From positions 1 to 64,000 of the forward strand of contig DATMBF010000013.1 of NCBI GenBank assembly GCA_035559595.1: a stretch of 64,000 nucleotides of DNA, in the 5' to 3' direction. This DNA is from DATMBF01 sp035559595 (GTDB taxonomy: Bacteria; Bacteroidota; Ignavibacteria; UBA10030). The translations under genes were made by a program, and so were the position numbers. Below the pieces are notes generated by a model. It did no database searches. It had not been told where the DNA came from and worked only from the letters and a program-made list of their open reading frames with translations. Shown here piece by piece: positions 46,083 to 58,116 of this stretch (positions are counted from its first letter, which is position 1; each line of letters opens with the position of its first letter).

Positions 46083-47228
46083 ATGGTTCTCAAGGCGATT
46101 CATCTCAGGAATTTTCGAAATCACAGCGATTCGTTCTTCGAAGCGGGCGGGTCCGTCAATGTTTTCGTCGGCCTCAACGGTGAAGGGAAGACAAACATTC
46201 TCGAAGCTATATCGTTCTTGTGTTTGACAAAGGGGCTCTATAACAGCACAGATTCATCGGCTGTTCAGATTGGGAAAGAAGGTTTCACGCTTGACGGACA
46301 ACTTCTCTCGGGAAAGGATGTTGCGTTTGATATCCGCGTGGAGTTCAACAAAACGATCCCGCGGAAGCAAACAACGGTGAACAAGACAAAGCTTGATCGT
46401 TTGACCGACATCGTCGGGAGGTTCCCGCTCGTCGCGCTTTCACCTGAGCATGGGGCTATCACAATGGGGCCGCCGGCCGAGCGAAGGAAGTTTGTCGACG
46501 GCGTTATTTCTCAAGCCAATCGGTCCTATCTCGAGACGCTCCTCGAGTATCGTCGCATCCTCCGCCATCGGAATAAACTTCTGCTCGACCGAAAATTCGG
46601 TAGTGGTGGTGACCCGTTAGAGCCCTGGGATAACTCGTTGATTCAAACGGGGGCGCGAATCGTTGAGCGGCGCAGCGCCTTTTTGTGTGAGTTTGAACCG
46701 TACATCAGAAGCGCCTATGCGCAGTTCGCGGGCGATCAAGAGCTTCCCGCGTTGCACTATCATCCGTCTGTTGATATTGAGAAGGGAGACACAGCAGCCT
46801 CTATCGAGGAAAAGCTCAGACAGGCGCTGGAAGAAAAGGCCCAAGAGGAACGTCGCGTAGCGTCGACGCTTGTGGGTCCTCACAGAGACGAGATTGTGTT
46901 GACGCTCAGCGGGCTTGAAGTCCGCGCGTATGCGTCCCAGGGTCAGCATAAGACATTTCTCGTAGCCATGAAAATTGCCGAGCATCGATTCCTGATGGAA
47001 CGAGCAAACGAATCGCCGATCCTCCTGCTCGATGATGTTTTCAGCGAGCTTGATGAGGAGCGATCGAAGCGGGTTTTGGAGCTGATTCAAGAGATCGGTC
47101 AGACATTTATCACGACAGTGGATGACCGTGTGTTCGGACCCGGATACGAGGCAAGCATGGGCTATAGGAGATTTGTCGTGAAAGAAGGAAGGGTGTTTGC
47201 GTCCAATGCGAAAGCGCTCGTCAACTAA
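46083..47228 (+). CDS. recF: DNA replication and repair protein RecF
   Basis: 381 residues. Walker A is GLNGEGKTNILEAI, the ABC signature region ASQGQHKTFLVAM, and Walker B ILLLDDVFSELDEERS. RecF loads RecA at gaps. The start ATG at 46083 gives the standard opening (LKAIHLRNFRNH). Its 3' end overlaps the DUF721 gene. Confidence 0.94.
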   Translation: MVLKAIHLRNFRNHSDSFFEAGGSVNVFVGLNGEGKTNILEAISFLCLTKGLYNSTDSSAVQIGKEGFTLDGQLLSGKDVAFDIRVEFNKTIPRKQTTVNKTKLDRLTDIVGRFPLVALSPEHGAITMGPPAERRKFVDGVISQANRSYLETLLEYRRILRHRNKLLLDRKFGSGGDPLEPWDNSLIQTGARIVERRSAFLCEFEPYIRSAYAQFAGDQELPALHYHPSVDIEKGDTAASIEEKLRQALEEKAQEERRVASTLVGPHRDEIVLTLSGLEVRAYASQGQHKTFLVAMKIAEHRFLMERANESPILLLDDVFSELDEERSKRVLELIQEIGQTFITTVDDRVFGPGYEASMGYRRFVVKEGRVFASNAKALVN

Positions 47229-47499
47229 ACCGATAGGACAAGCACTTCAGGACCTCGTTTCGAGTCTTGGGATTGACAGGCGGCTGCAGGAGTACAGAGC
47301 CGTCACCGAGTGGGAGGAAATCGTTGGAGAACACATTGCAAAAGTCAGCAGCCCCGTGCGGATTGCACAGGGTGTGTTGGTCGTTCGTGTGAGAGTTAGC
47401 ACGTGGCGAAACGAGTTAACATTGCGCAAAAAAGAGATCATTCAGAAGCTTAACGCGGTGATTGGCGATGGGACAATAAAGGACATTCGGTTTCAGTAA
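47206..47499 (+). CDS. DUF721 (DciA-like) protein
   Basis: 97 residues from ATG 47206; a TTG three codons earlier is possible. Core: LGIDRRLQEYRAVTEWEEIVG and VLVVRVRVSTWRNEL. DUF721 includes DciA, which helps load the replicative helicase in many bacteria without DnaC. The gene overlaps recF by 23 bp and precedes gyrB, as is usual for the family. Helicase loading here is inference from family. Confidence 0.85.
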   Translation: MRKRSSTKPIGQALQDLVSSLGIDRRLQEYRAVTEWEEIVGEHIAKVSSPVRIAQGVLVVRVRVSTWRNELTLRKKEIIQKLNAVIGDGTIKDIRFQ

Positions 47500-47515
47500 G
47501 GGAACGCAGGAGCAT

Positions 47516-49585
47516 ATGCCAACAACGAAGACAAAAGAGAAGGCGGCAAAAGCCACAAAGAGCGCTCAGCCGAATAACGGCGAGACAAATCGCAGCTATA
47601 CTGCAGACGATATCACGGTCTTGAAGGGTCTCGAGGCCGTTCGGCGTCGGCCTGCGATGTATATTGGCGACGTCGCCGCGAGGGGACTGCATCACCTCGT
47701 GTACGAAGTCGTAGATAACTCCATTGACGAGGCATTAGCCGGTTATTGTCGCAACATCAACGTTACGCTCAATGCCGATGGGAGTGTAACCGTCGAGGAT
47801 GACGGCCGTGGAATCCCTACCGATATTCATCCAGAGGAGAAGCGATCAGCGCTCGAAGTGGTGATGACGGTTCTCCATGCAGGGGGCAAGTTCGACAAAA
47901 ACACCTACAAAGTTTCCGGGGGCCTCCATGGTGTCGGTGTTTCTGTTGTGAACGCACTCAGCGAGTGGCTTGAGGCTGAGGTGTACCGAGACGGGAAGGT
48001 CTTTTACCAGAAATATAAAAAAGGGGACCCGGTTGCCCCCGTCAAAGTAACCGGCAAAGCCGAGAAGGGAAAGACAGGAACGAAAGTGACCTTCATGCCC
48101 GACGGCTCGATTTTCAAGAACCGAACATTCAAGTTCGACACACTCGCAGAGCGTCTTCGCGAGCTCGCGTTCTTGAATCCCGATGTTACCCTCTCAATCA
48201 AAGATGAGAGAGGAAAATCGAAAGAGGAGGAAGTATTCCACTTCAAGGGAGGGTTGGTTGAGTTTGTGAAGTACATCGATGCGACGCGACCGGCAATCAC
48301 GAAGAAAGTTTTCTACGCAAAAGGGGAGGACAAGGATGAAAGCGGACGCACAGTTGAGGTGGAAGTGGCGTTCCAGTACAACGACCAGTACACAGAAAAT
48401 GTCTTTACATACGTCAACAACATCAACACCCATGAAGGAGGGACGCACCTCGTTGGCTTCCGGACGGCACTTACACGAACATTGAACAACTTTGCGGCAA
48501 AGACCGGACAGATCAAAGAAGGCGGCATCCAGCTCATTGGTGACGACTTCCGCGAAGGCCTCACTGCTGTCCTGAGCGTCAAAGTGCCGGAGCCACAGTT
48601 TGAAGGCCAGACGAAAACGAAGCTTGGCAATAGTGAAGTCAAGAGCATTGTGGAGTCTGTTGTTGGTCCACAGCTTGCCGATTGGTTGGAGCAGAACTCT
48701 CCCGACGGGCGCCGGATTATCGACAAATGTCTTAGAGCGGCAGAGGCCCGCGAGGCAGCCCGGAAAGCTCGAGATCTCACACGGCGTAAAAATGCACTGG
48801 ATTCCGGCGGCTTGCCCGGCAAGCTTGCGGATTGCTCGCTAAGCGATCCTGAGCAATGCGAGCTCTACATCGTCGAGGGTGATTCAGCCGGTGGTAGCGC
48901 GAAACAGGGACGCGATAGACGCTTTCAGGCCATTCTGCCGATCAAAGGGAAGATCCTCAACGTTGAGAAAGCCCGGATGCATAAGATTCTGGAGAACGAG
49001 GAGATTCGCGCAATTTTCACTGCGATTGGCGCAGGCGTTGGTGAGGATTTCGACCCGGCAAAGATCCGTTACGGCAAGATTATCCTTATGTGCGACGCCG
49101 ATGTCGACGGCTCGCATATTCGCACGCTGTTGTTAACGCTCTTCTTCCGACACATGAAGCAGCTCATTGAGCTCGGACATGTCTATATTGCCCAGCCGCC
49201 CCTCTATAAGCTGAAGAAAGGAAAGCAGGAGTTTTACGCGTACGACGATGAAGAGCGGGACGAGATCATCAAACGACTGAAGAGTGACAAGAAGACCAAG
49301 GCAAAAAGCGAAAAGGAGGAAGAAGAAGCGGTAGTGACCGAGGAGGGTGCGGTTATCAGCTCAGACGGCATCGTCATTTCACGATTTAAAGGACTTGGTG
49401 AGATGAATCCCGAGCAGTTGTGGGGAACGACGATGAATCCCGAGACGCGGACAATTCTTCAGGTCACAATTGAAAACGCTGCCGACGCAGACCGGACGTT
49501 TTCGATTCTCATGGGTGATGAGGTCGAGCCGCGGCGGGAGTTCATCGAGAAGAATGCGAAGTATGTGAGGAACTTGGACGTGTGA
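47516..49585 (+). CDS. gyrB: DNA gyrase subunit B
   Basis: 689 residues. GHKL ATPase (EVVDNSIDEALAGY; GGLHGVGVSVVNALS), transducer, and the Toprim domain with EGDSAGGSAKQGRDR and the DVDGSHIRTLLL metal Asp residues. Near residue 600 there is a charged Lys/Glu-rich insert (KTKAKSEKEEEEAVVTEEG) before SRFKGLGEMN. CAGGAG precedes the start. A 222-bp gap with no recognised feature separates it from gyrA. Confidence 0.97.
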   Translation: MPTTKTKEKAAKATKSAQPNNGETNRSYTADDITVLKGLEAVRRRPAMYIGDVAARGLHHLVYEVVDNSIDEALAGYCRNINVTLNADGSVTVEDDGRGIPTDIHPEEKRSALEVVMTVLHAGGKFDKNTYKVSGGLHGVGVSVVNALSEWLEAEVYRDGKVFYQKYKKGDPVAPVKVTGKAEKGKTGTKVTFMPDGSIFKNRTFKFDTLAERLRELAFLNPDVTLSIKDERGKSKEEEVFHFKGGLVEFVKYIDATRPAITKKVFYAKGEDKDESGRTVEVEVAFQYNDQYTENVFTYVNNINTHEGGTHLVGFRTALTRTLNNFAAKTGQIKEGGIQLIGDDFREGLTAVLSVKVPEPQFEGQTKTKLGNSEVKSIVESVVGPQLADWLEQNSPDGRRIIDKCLRAAEAREAARKARDLTRRKNALDSGGLPGKLADCSLSDPEQCELYIVEGDSAGGSAKQGRDRRFQAILPIKGKILNVEKARMHKILENEEIRAIFTAIGAGVGEDFDPAKIRYGKIILMCDADVDGSHIRTLLLTLFFRHMKQLIELGHVYIAQPPLYKLKKGKQEFYAYDDEERDEIIKRLKSDKKTKAKSEKEEEEAVVTEEGAVISSDGIVISRFKGLGEMNPEQLWGTTMNPETRTILQVTIENAADADRTFSILMGDEVEPRREFIEKNAKYVRNLDV

Positions 49586-49807
49586 TCAAGAGGAATTCAA
49601 TTTGCTGGATGAAATCCTCGACCATGCTCTTTCGATGAACGCGTTGTCGCCGGCAGGGCGTTAGAGATCGAAGATGCAAGAAGTGCAAACAAGAAATACA
49701 GACGGAAATAGTTAACGAAGTTTGAAAAAACTCTCCACGGAGAACCTGTAACAATATTCAACGAAATCGAAACGCGGATCCGGCTAAGCAAAGAGAACTA
49801 GCACACT

Positions 49808-52417
<2,610 letters not shown>

Positions 52418-52436
52418 CAGTTGATGAACGAAGGAA

Positions 52437-54329
52437 CTACTGCTTTCGTTTGATTAACCCCTTCAGGGCATCCTCAGCTTTCTTCGTTACACTTTCAACC
52501 TGCCTCTTCTTCTCTTGCTCCAGCCGGGCCTCAAGTTCTTTCCTCTTACTTTCAACCATGGCTATCTTCTCATTGACGAGGTTTTCATGTTGCCGGATGC
52601 GCGCCAAGACCTCTTCCCGTTTTTCGTTGTACAGCTTCTCAAATTCCTGTCGCTTTTCGGCAATCTTCTGATTCAGCTTTGTTCTCACTTCGTTCTGCAG
52701 GCGAGCAATTTCCGCGCCGATGACCTGCTTGGCGCGTGAAGCGATTTGGTCGTCAAGATCGGTGGCAAGAGCTACGTCGAATTTTCCAGCGGTATTCCAC
52801 AAGCGGAGCTTCACACTGAACGCCTTAATCCCCGCAAGAACATCGCGTGCAATTCGTTCAACGTCATTTCGAGGATTTTGCTCGAACACCACGGTGACGC
52901 CGGTGAACACCATAGCGGTGTTTGCCTCAAAGGCGCTACCAGGAACGTTCACATCAACATCCGCCTCTCCTTTTGCGTTGATGATGCGCGAAGGAAGGAA
53001 ATCCGATCGACCGAGGGAAAGCTGGCCGATGGCGATGTTTTTCACACGCACCGTGTATTGATCGACCGGAATCTCGGGCCGGCGGTCGAAGACGGCATCG
53101 AAGGTGAACGATGTCCGGTCCGCCCGGGCAGCGGCAAGCGCAACAGTCAACGGCTTGCCTGTCTGTCTCTGATTGCTGCTGATGTTGAGGATCTCCCCCT
53201 TGGCATAGAAATATTCAGATTTTTGCTGCTGATCTTCGCTGCCGGAGACGAGGATCTTCTTGATCCAGAATTTTGGGTAACTCCGCTCTTCGGGGAAATG
53301 AATGTCCTGCCCCTCGAACGGTTTTGGCTTCTCCTTTTCCGGCCTCGGGAGATATTGCGGAACCGTCGTTTTCGCGAAATCGACCCAGTAGAGATACTCC
53401 TGCGCCTGCTGCATGAGATCCTTGCCGAGCAAGACCTCTGCCAGCCCCTGCATGTTTACATCCGGCAATCGGGCCAACCCGAGCAGCGATTCATAATCCC
53501 TCTTGACAATGTCGTCGATGGATTTCAGCGACGCAGAGAGTCGATTGATGTCGGCAGTTAGGCTGGAACGCCGGCTCTTGAACGTCTCGTTCAGTTCGTT
53601 GATGGTCTTGTAGGAATTATTGACTTTCGTGATGGTGGTGGTAATCGCCTCGATGGTTTTCAGTTCGTTCGGATTGATGCTCTTGATCGTTGCCTCGACC
53701 TCAGCCAGGCGTTGTTTCGATTGCTCAAACTCCTTAGCCGTTGTCTGCCACTGTTCGCTTGCCTCCCGCACCTGTTGCTTGAGGGAGTCATAGTGTCTTA
53801 CTGAAGCGAGATTTTGCGCATTCAAGAGGCTGTCGATCTTGAATTCTTTCTTCAGTCTTGAAAGATCGAAGATCGGGGTCTTTTTGGCTTGAGTTGCAAG
53901 AACCGTTTTTGCCTGCTCGGCAAGTGGCGCTTCGGGAGTTTCCGTGGCTGCCGGTTTAGGTGGTTCGGGCTTCTTGGGAAGCGATCCGTCTGTGGTTCGT
54001 TTTGAGCCGATGACGAGATCGTTGAGCTCCATTGTTTCGATGATATACTTCCCCCGGAGGAGTTGACCGAAATCGACGGCAAACTTCACCCTTCCCGTTT
54101 CGAAAATATTCTTCCAGGGATCGCGCCGATTTGCCACTTGCAGTCGTGCAAACTCCGCACCGAGCGGAGACAAACTCAGTTGCAGATTGTCGATCTCTAC
54201 CTTTGCTCCAACGAGAGCTTCACCCGCGGCTTCGAGGCCGGATTCGATCCAACGCTCGGCAAAGAGGTATGTCACCACCCCGAGGAGAAGGGCGGGAATA
54301 AGCGCAAAGAAAACGAATTTCTTTCTCAT
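52437..54329 (-). CDS. TIGR03545-type conserved protein of unknown function
   Basis: 630 residues with one N-terminal membrane helix (FVFFALIPALLLGVVTYLFA), then an AsmA-like opening (GAKVEIDNLQLSLSPLGAEF), a Pro/Lys linker, a long coiled coil (~170-300), a beta region, and a second coiled coil to the end. The layout matches TIGR03545, which is nearly always next to TIGR03546, as here (overlap of four bases). Probably an inner-membrane protein with a large periplasmic part. Confidence 0.75.
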   Translation of the reverse strand: MRKKFVFFALIPALLLGVVTYLFAERWIESGLEAAGEALVGAKVEIDNLQLSLSPLGAEFARLQVANRRDPWKNIFETGRVKFAVDFGQLLRGKYIIETMELNDLVIGSKRTTDGSLPKKPEPPKPAATETPEAPLAEQAKTVLATQAKKTPIFDLSRLKKEFKIDSLLNAQNLASVRHYDSLKQQVREASEQWQTTAKEFEQSKQRLAEVEATIKSINPNELKTIEAITTTITKVNNSYKTINELNETFKSRRSSLTADINRLSASLKSIDDIVKRDYESLLGLARLPDVNMQGLAEVLLGKDLMQQAQEYLYWVDFAKTTVPQYLPRPEKEKPKPFEGQDIHFPEERSYPKFWIKKILVSGSEDQQQKSEYFYAKGEILNISSNQRQTGKPLTVALAAARADRTSFTFDAVFDRRPEIPVDQYTVRVKNIAIGQLSLGRSDFLPSRIINAKGEADVDVNVPGSAFEANTAMVFTGVTVVFEQNPRNDVERIARDVLAGIKAFSVKLRLWNTAGKFDVALATDLDDQIASRAKQVIGAEIARLQNEVRTKLNQKIAEKRQEFEKLYNEKREEVLARIRQHENLVNEKIAMVESKRKELEARLEQEKKRQVESVTKKAEDALKGLIKRKQ

Positions 54330-54856
54330 GCCCCACCTCCTATGTTACGAATCCGCTCATACCAGCGAACGATCCAGCTCTTGCTGATCACCTGATAGAT
54401 TTTCCATTTTTCGATACGTGCAGCGATATGCGAGCGGTAGGCAATGACGAACTGTTTCATGCCGGCGAAAACGGGAAATGCAAGGACAAGTGCGGCAACG
54501 AAGCTCCCCATCACAACCGTGTTATTGAAGCGTGTCAGTGGAGCAATGGGTGCGTTGTAGAGAGATGTCCAGAGTCCCTTCAGTCCCTCAATCTCCACGA
54601 GCAGTGTATATCCAAGAGCGTGGAACAGTGGATCGAAGATGTAGGCGAAGAGACTGAAAAGCGTGAACGCGAGAAATGCCGCCGAGAGATTGACGTCGAG
54701 CACGAGGATGATGAGCCAGACGAAAAGGCCTTGGAGGGTAAAAGATTGAGAGAGACCGACAATTGATCCCAGCGCAAACCCGCCTGCTATTTGATTGGGG
54801 GTTTGTCCGGCTCTGAGAATCTTGATGAATTTGGCGACGATTTCCAACCAGAACAT
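54326..54856 (-). CDS. TIGR03546-type (DUF2062-like) membrane protein
   Basis: 176 residues with three or four membrane helices. TPNQIAGGFALGSIVGLSQS is the family start and ALVLAFPVFAGMKQFVIAYR a later helix. The stop overlaps the start of the TIGR03545-type gene, so the pair is coupled. Function unknown. Confidence 0.78.
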   Translation of the reverse strand: MFWLEIVAKFIKILRAGQTPNQIAGGFALGSIVGLSQSFTLQGLFVWLIILVLDVNLSAAFLAFTLFSLFAYIFDPLFHALGYTLLVEIEGLKGLWTSLYNAPIAPLTRFNNTVVMGSFVAALVLAFPVFAGMKQFVIAYRSHIAARIEKWKIYQVISKSWIVRWYERIRNIGGGA

Positions 54857-55050
54857 AACGGTCTACCTTACAATTTTGTGTTTAGGGAAATGCTAGCGCG
54901 AGGGACCCAAGGGGTTTTCCTGGAAGATAAAGGATGAGGGGGACGGATTCAAGTAACTGGAGAAATAGGGGGGAGGTAATTGATTGAAACACGGCCATCA
55001 TGCTAACACGATTCAAACGGGTGTGGCAGTGAGGGTTGTGGCGGAAGGGG

Positions 55051-56583
55051 GTTTCAATTCCACGTTGGTTCGATTCAAATCACTCCAATTACTGATTTAG
55101 GAAATTTACAATATGTGTTTCAATTCCACTGTGGTTCGATTCAAACCAATGCGTTCTTTGTTTTCCTCTGTACGCACAAGTGGTTTCAATTCCACTGTGG
55201 TTCGATTCAAACTCTCAGCTTCACGTCGAGCCCCGTGACGTTGATGTAGTTTCAATTCCACTGTGGTTCGATTCAAACTCATTCGCTATCCCGACATTCC
55301 ATTCGCCGCAGAGCGTTTCAATTCCACTGTGGTTCGATTCAAACACGCAAAAGCATTAATACTTGAATCGTGTAATCTTCGTTTCAATTCCACTGTGGTT
55401 CGATTCAAACTTTATCCGCCTAAAGAACCGCGGCCAGGTCGACCAAGTTTCAATTCCACTGTGGTTCGATTCAAACCGTTCTACGACAAATCCAACGGGT
55501 GCAGGCCTCACAGTTTCAATTCCACTGTGGTTCGATTCAAACACGCTTGAGAAGTATTTGAAGATAAGAATTGAACTAGTTTCAATTCCACTGTGGTTCG
55601 ATTCAAACGGCTGTTGTGTTTCCCTTGTCCTTAAGCGAGCAGTTGTTTCAATTCCACTGTGGTTCGATTCAAACATCCTCGTTACTCTATAGGTTTCCGC
55701 GTGAATTCTCGTTTCAATTCCACTGTGGTTCGATTCAAACCACCGAGTCTTTGTAACTGTTTTTCCGTTGTCTGCGGTTTCAATTCCACTGTGGTTCGAT
55801 TCAAACCTTTGCGGAGAGCATAACTTTTTCCGCCACCACTATGTTTCAATTCCACTGTGGTTCGATTCAAACGATACAGAGAGTGAATCGGATACAATAC
55901 AGTTTCACCGTTTCAATTCCACGTTGGTTCGATTCAAATCACTCCAATTACTGATTTAGGAAATTTACAATATGTGTTTCAATTCCACTGTGGTTCGATT
56001 CAAACTTCAAATGGCATCCACGTGTTTCAATTCCACGTTGGTTCGATTCAAACTTTGGGTATTGGACTTTCTTGCCTGGGGGTGGAAATGGTTTCAATTC
56101 CACTGTGGTTCGATTCAAACTCTTTCAGCGCCCGCCAATACTTCAAGCGTTCCTCGGTTTCAATTCCACTGTGGTTCGATTCAAACCTTTTCTACGAGGA
56201 CGCCGCGCACATACTTGTAGTTGTTTCAATTCCACTGTGGTTCGATTCAAACACATCACCGGGGTTTCAATACCAGCCGAAATCGATAAGTTTCAATTCC
56301 ACTGTGGTTCGATTCAAACTCGGCTTTGAAATTGTCGAAAGGCTTCAATGAGCATGTTTCAATTCCACTGTGGTTCGATTCAAACTAATTCATTTGATAA
56401 ATGGCAATTTGGTCATTTTTCGTTTCAATTCCACTGTGGTTCGATTCAAACGTGGCGGTGGGATGGTATCTGGGGCAATCTCGGAATGTTTCAATTCCAC
56501 TGTGGTTCGATTCAAACATTTGTGCTTCAACGCAGTTGCTCCCAATACTCTTCATTTCAATTCCACTGTGGTTCGATTCAAAC
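55051..56583 (-). CRISPR. Type I-B CRISPR array, 24 repeats and 23 spacers
   Basis: The 30-bp repeat reads on plus GTTTCAATTCCAC + TGTGG + TTCGATTCAAAC. On the minus strand it ends ATTGAAAC, the usual 5' handle of crRNAs, so transcription is probably leftward from the cas side. Spacers are 36 bp (three are 37), except spacer 15 (56006-56023) which is 18 bp. Repeats 1 and 14 share a variant core (CACGTTGG) and a terminal T, and the spacers after them (55081-55116 and 55940-55975) are identical. Repeat 16 has the variant core only; repeat 24 has A for G at its plus-strand first base. No leader: cas4 codons begin at the next base. Confidence 0.98.
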
Positions 56584-56789
56584 CTATCGAGCACGATGGT
56601 GTCATCAATAGCGATGCTCTTGTCCTCGCGTGTGTAGCTCGATTCATCAATCAGTTTTCCGAGCAGCACGGCATCGGAGGTATGCTCCATGCTGATGCCG
56701 TGTGCGAAGAGCCAGAGCTTGCGCTTGCAGACGAAGTAGTAGTTGATGTGCGTGCCGGTCAACATGCTGTGTAGTGATTCACTTGACAT
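56584..56789 (-). pseudogene. cas4: cas4 N-terminal remnant fused to the array
   Basis: About 68 codons: GTHINYYFVCKRKLWLF and MEHTSDAVLLGKLIDE are the Cas4 start, including the first iron-sulfur Cys. At 56583 the frame runs straight into a CRISPR repeat and continues as translated repeats and spacers until 56385. The RecB-nuclease residues and the other three Cys ligands are missing, so it cannot be a working Cas4. Its place, between cas6 and the array, is where cas4-cas1-cas2 would normally stand. Confidence 0.85.
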
Positions 56790-56851
56790 CGAGCCAGAGA
56801 GTTTCTATATTACCGGAAAATTGTCATGACAATTTTCTACCTTTATAGAAA
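56783..56851 (+). promoter_or_regulatory. sigma70-like promoter with a 50-bp interrupted palindrome
   Basis: TTGACA (56783-56788), 17 bases, TATATT (56806-56811). Starting near 56818 the transcript would begin inside AAAATTGTCATGACAATTTT (56817-56836; the perfect palindrome is 22 bp, 56816-56837). Outer arms TTTCTATA (56802-56809) and TATAGAAA (56844-56851) are mirror images about the same centre. The right arm ends on the A of the ATPase start codon. Operator, leader hairpin or element end are all possible. Confidence 0.65.
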
Positions 56852-58074
56852 TGCGCTACCTGACCACTGAAATCGAACGACTTCTAGTCGAGGAACGGAA
56901 AATGTGCCTCATTGCGGGTCCGCGACAGGTCGGGAAAACCACGCTGGCCAAACATCTTCTTGAGAAGTCGAAACAGCCCGCGACCTATTTCAACTGGGAT
57001 ATCGCCACAGACCGGAAGCTGATTCTGACGTACCCGGAAAACTTCTGGATGCGGAAAGAAACATCGGGCAAGCCCCCGATCCGGCTTGCGCTTGATGAAA
57101 TCCACAAGTTCCCGCGCTGGAAACAATTTCTGAAAGGGCTGTATGATGCGCAGCGGGACAACCTCCAGATTCTTGTCACCGGCAGCGGCAAGCTCGATGT
57201 GTACCAACGCGGTGGCGATTCGCTCTTCGGTCGTTACCATCTCTATCATCTCCATCCGTTTACCGTCGGAGAGTTGCTTTCCGCTGATCGATCATGTAGC
57301 GTCACTCCAGATTCTTTCGTGGAGCAGATTCTGGATTCAGAAAACACCACTGGGTGCACGGAAGCTCTCGAAGCGCTTGAACGATTCACGGGCTTTCCGG
57401 AACCGCTGTTCGCAGCAAGCGAAGCCCGACTGCGCCGCTGGAGCCGCTCACACGAGCAGATCATCATTCGTGAAGAGTTGAGAGACCTGACAAGAATTCG
57501 TGAGCTCGGTCTGATCGAAGCCCTTGTCAGCCTGCTCCCTGAACGTATCGGGTCGCCGCTTTCCATCAATGCACTCCGTGAAGATCTCAATGTTCGTTTC
57601 GAGACAGTGCAAAACTGGCTTGCCGCTCTTGAGCGACTCTTCTTTTTGTTTAGCATCCGACCGTACGCAGGGAAACTTGCCCGAACACTGCGCCGGGAGG
57701 AAAAAGTATATCTGTTCGATTTCACCGCCATTCGCAATGAGGGGGCACGGTTCGAGAATCTCGTTGCTCTGCATTTGCTGAAGTTGTGCCATCTCTGGAC
57801 CGAACTTGGGCACGGCGACTTTCAGCTCTGCTACGTGCGCGACCGTGAGAAACGAGAAGTGGATTTTCTTATTACGGAACGCCGAAAGCCGTTCGCCTTG
57901 ATCGAGGCCAAGTTGACTGCGAGCGACATTGACCCTTCTCTGAGGTATTTCACCGAGCGACTGAAACCGAAGTATTCCATCCAGATCGTCCGGACGCCGG
58001 AACGATTTACGAGTGCGTTTATGAGTCATGGCATTCTGCTCACACCTGCTTCACAAGCACTGGCGGTGATGTAG
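56851..58074 (+). CDS. AAA_14/DUF4143 ATPase
   Basis: 407 residues. Walker A GPRQVGKTT (near residue 24) and Walker B RLALDEIHK are followed by LVTGSGKLDV, the AAA_14 pattern. The C-terminal DUF4143 half ends with a PD-(D/E)xK-like block (EVDFLI ... FALIEAKL). The family is widespread and often multicopy; activity is not established. It is antisense to the cas genes and separates cas6 from the cas4 remnant. No transposase or terminal repeats other than the upstream palindrome were seen. Confidence 0.88.
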   Translation: MRYLTTEIERLLVEERKMCLIAGPRQVGKTTLAKHLLEKSKQPATYFNWDIATDRKLILTYPENFWMRKETSGKPPIRLALDEIHKFPRWKQFLKGLYDAQRDNLQILVTGSGKLDVYQRGGDSLFGRYHLYHLHPFTVGELLSADRSCSVTPDSFVEQILDSENTTGCTEALEALERFTGFPEPLFAASEARLRRWSRSHEQIIIREELRDLTRIRELGLIEALVSLLPERIGSPLSINALREDLNVRFETVQNWLAALERLFFLFSIRPYAGKLARTLRREEKVYLFDFTAIRNEGARFENLVALHLLKLCHLWTELGHGDFQLCYVRDREKREVDFLITERRKPFALIEAKLTASDIDPSLRYFTERLKPKYSIQIVRTPERFTSAFMSHGILLTPASQALAVM

Positions 58075-58116
58075 TTGGAGCTTGGCGGCCAGCCGACTTG
58101 TTCCCCGAAGTGCACA

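Noticed and set aside
55263..56637. Several ORFs of 60-134 codons across the array, in both strands
   Set aside because: They are translations of the CRISPR repeat (recurring FNSTVVRFK, FESNHSGIE, VSIPLWFDSN) and do not represent genes.
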